DNA of 8,274 bases from an uncultured Clostridia bacterium. GTDB lineage: Bacteria > Bacillota > Clostridia > Christensenellales > Borkfalkiaceae. The DNA lies in the NCBI GenBank assembly GCA_947177495.1, contig CAMWUS010000051.1, positions 1 through 8,274 of the forward strand. The letters are read 5' to 3'. Positions 7,301-8,274 of the stretch are shown piece after piece. The position numbers were made by a program, and so were the translations under genes. The notes beneath the pieces are model-generated. The model was not told the DNA's origin. It saw nothing but the letters and a program-made list of their open reading frames with translations, and did no database searches. Every line of letters begins with the position of its first letter. Positions within the stretch are counted from its first letter, which is position 1.

Positions 7301-8200
7301 CGAAGGGCGAGCACACAAGCCAACCGTCGGCATTGAGCATGAGGCGGTGCACTTTCATCACGTGAAAGGCGGTGCCGTCCATGTATTTATTGTGGTAAAT
7401 AAGGTAGCTCATTCCGTCGTCGTCGGTAAACGCGGAGTTATGCCCCTGCGCCACGTAGGCAAAGTCCCAATTGCTCCACGAATAGCCGGTCATCACGCGC
7501 GCGCCGAGATCGCCTTCCGTTTGAGCGCTGTAATCGGAGAATAGCGCAAGCTTGTTTGCATGGTCGCGATAGCCGACGAATTCGCCGCTTGCGTTATAGC
7601 CCGTGATCGTGCTACTGCGGAACACGCGCATATTGTAACCCTTGTCGGCGTCATATCCGCCGTAGGAAAGGAATAGGTAATAATAATCGCCGAGTTTGAG
7701 GATATACGAACCCTCGCCGCCCGAATTGGCCTGATGTCCGCCCGCGATGTGAATGCCCAAGTATTTGTCGGAATAAGCGGTAAACCCGCTCTTCCCGTAA
7801 TTTGCCTGCGTTAAATCGTCCTCGGGAATTTGCGCTTTGGTGGTGTTATCGATGACGTTGTTTTCGTAAGTATAGGTATAGTCGCGAAGTCCCGTTTGCT
7901 TATCTAATTTGAGGAGATAAATGCCGCCGAACCAAGAGCCGTAGGACATCCACAAATCGCCGTTATCGTCATAGGAAACGGCAGGGTCGATTGCGTTGAC
8001 GCCGTACAAAAGCCCGTCGGTGCCGCCGCGCCACATATCGTATTTTGCCGCAACCGTACTGCGCCCCGTAACTTGGGTGTAGTCGGTTTTCGCGATATTC
8101 TCGCTCGTGATGCGCGAATAGACGATGGGACCGCCGTACGCCCAATCGCCGTCGAGACGGTCTGCGGTCAACATAACGATAGAGGAATACTGATGGTCGC
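4332..8200 (-). CDS. GH43 endo-arabinanase-like multidomain surface protein, 5' partial
   Basis: Residues are counted from the internal Met at 8174, which is not the true start: the frame stays open (..DHQYSSIV-M..) to the contig junction. Residues 1-295 are most of a GH43 five-bladed propeller of the Abn2 type. NAIDPAV carries D63 (the pKa-modulating Asp), SGGEGSY carries E154 (general acid), and QGHNSA carries H245, the position of the calcium-binding His. Spacings agree with Abn2. The catalytic base Asp and the signal peptide lie in the missing N-terminus, probably 100 or more residues. Residues 305-415 match the beta-barrel C-terminal domain of endo-arabinanases. Residues 480-645 and 650-815 are two concanavalin/LamG-like domains sharing a YRDGV..TH motif. 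Residues 835-1174 are Cys-rich repeats, and 1175-1280 is helical with a hydrophobic end. Predicted role: extracellular cleavage of alpha-1,5-arabinan. Confidence 0.88.
4335..4652 (-). other. C-terminal helical region with hydrophobic tail of the GH43 protein
   Basis: Residues 1175-1245 are Ala, Glu and Lys rich and should form a helical bundle or coiled coil. Residues 1251-1274 (AAISAFASG...AVAWAVL) are hydrophobic, followed by the short tail KSTRYV. This looks like a weak membrane anchor or a buried terminal helix. There is no LPXTG sortase signal and no dockerin. Confidence 0.5.
4767..4916 (-). repeat. Cys-rich 50-residue repeat, third clear copy
   Basis: Residues 1087-1136 of the GH43 protein: TAHTRVEPTCTTAG, YWECTACHKLFSDKDG, then a SIPAKG end. 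It is almost identical to the copies at 5358-5507 and 5508-5657, but is separated from them by about 150 residues of diverged repeat-like sequence (residues 940-1086). Confidence 0.85.
5358..5507 (-). repeat. Cys-rich 50-residue repeat, second clear copy
   Basis: Residues 890-939. Cysteines C902, C913 and C916 follow the pattern C-x10-C-x2-C, and the unit begins with the His of a Gly-His pair. It is directly in tandem with the copy at 5508-5657. Confidence 0.85.
5508..5657 (-). repeat. Cys-rich 50-residue repeat, first clear copy
   Basis: Residues 840-889, with C852, C863 and C866 in the same C-x10-C-x2-C pattern and an SIPAKG end. It follows the second LamG-like domain. The EPTCTTAG..YWEC..C pattern resembles repeats seen in secreted proteins of gut clostridia. 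Function is not known to me. Confidence 0.85.
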
Positions 8201-8274
8201 CTGTATCTTATAAACATATCGAGCCCACGAGACAGGCAGAAATCTCGTATGCCGTCTTCTGCTTGAAAAAAAAA
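8201..8274 (+). other. Untrimmed Illumina Nextera i7 adapter (artefact, not genomic)
   Basis: 8201-8220 matches the Tn5 mosaic end CTGTCTCTTATACACATCTC with C-to-A changes at 8205, 8213 and 8218. GAGCCCACGAGAC (8221-8233) follows with one C missing before it. AGGCAGAA (8234-8241) is the Nextera N703 index. 8242-8265 is the P7 flow-cell tail, exact, and 8266-8274 is the poly-A that reads show after running off the adapter. The genomic sequence therefore ends at about 8200. Confidence 0.98.

Noticed and set aside
8201..8233. Tn5-like inverted repeat as evidence of a transposon end
   Set aside because: The mosaic end is followed directly by the Illumina index and P7 tail, so it comes from library preparation and not from a genomic transposon.

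Overview
The window looks like the end of a metagenome-assembled contig from a spore-forming member of the Bacillota, probably an uncultured gut clostridium. This rests on a full-length spoIIE behind a Spo0A-type promoter, strong GGAGG-type ribosome sites, compact U-tract terminators, a CCA-encoding tRNA-Ser, and a very large secreted arabinan-degrading enzyme. The genes are fairly GC-rich and the gaps AT-rich. Placement below class level (perhaps Christensenellales-like) is only an impression.

Layout. 1-464: no gene. It holds short palindromes, then a candidate Spo0A-controlled promoter (Spo0A box 292-298, -35/-10 with a 21-bp spacer), then two tandem hairpins in the presumed spoIIE leader. 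465-2744 (+): SpoIIE, the membrane PP2C phosphatase that activates sigma-F. 2743-2779: one hairpin terminator shared with the convergent gene. 2778-3296 (-): isochorismatase-family hydrolase, probably a nicotinamidase. 3407-3497 (-): tRNA-Ser(GCT) with its own sigma-A promoter (3516-3544) and a 17-bp perfect terminator hairpin that includes the CCA end. 3677-3704: terminator of the last transcription unit. 3717-4319 (-): small lipoprotein of unknown function. 4332-8200 (-): GH43 endo-arabinanase-like multidomain protein, cut off at its N-terminus by the contig end. The lipoprotein starts 12 nt after the GH43 stop, so the two are probably one surface-polysaccharide operon read leftwards.

8201-8274 is not genomic. 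It is an untrimmed Illumina Nextera i7 adapter (degraded mosaic end, index AGGCAGAA, P7 tail, poly-A). The Met at 8174 is therefore not a real start: the frame stays open to the junction at 8200.

The three functional blocks (sporulation control, a small salvage hydrolase plus a tRNA, surface glycan degradation) look like independent transcription units. I see no mobile element, CRISPR array or defence system. The least explained parts are the Cys-rich repeats of the GH43 protein, its lipoprotein partner, and the covarying twin hairpins ahead of spoIIE.
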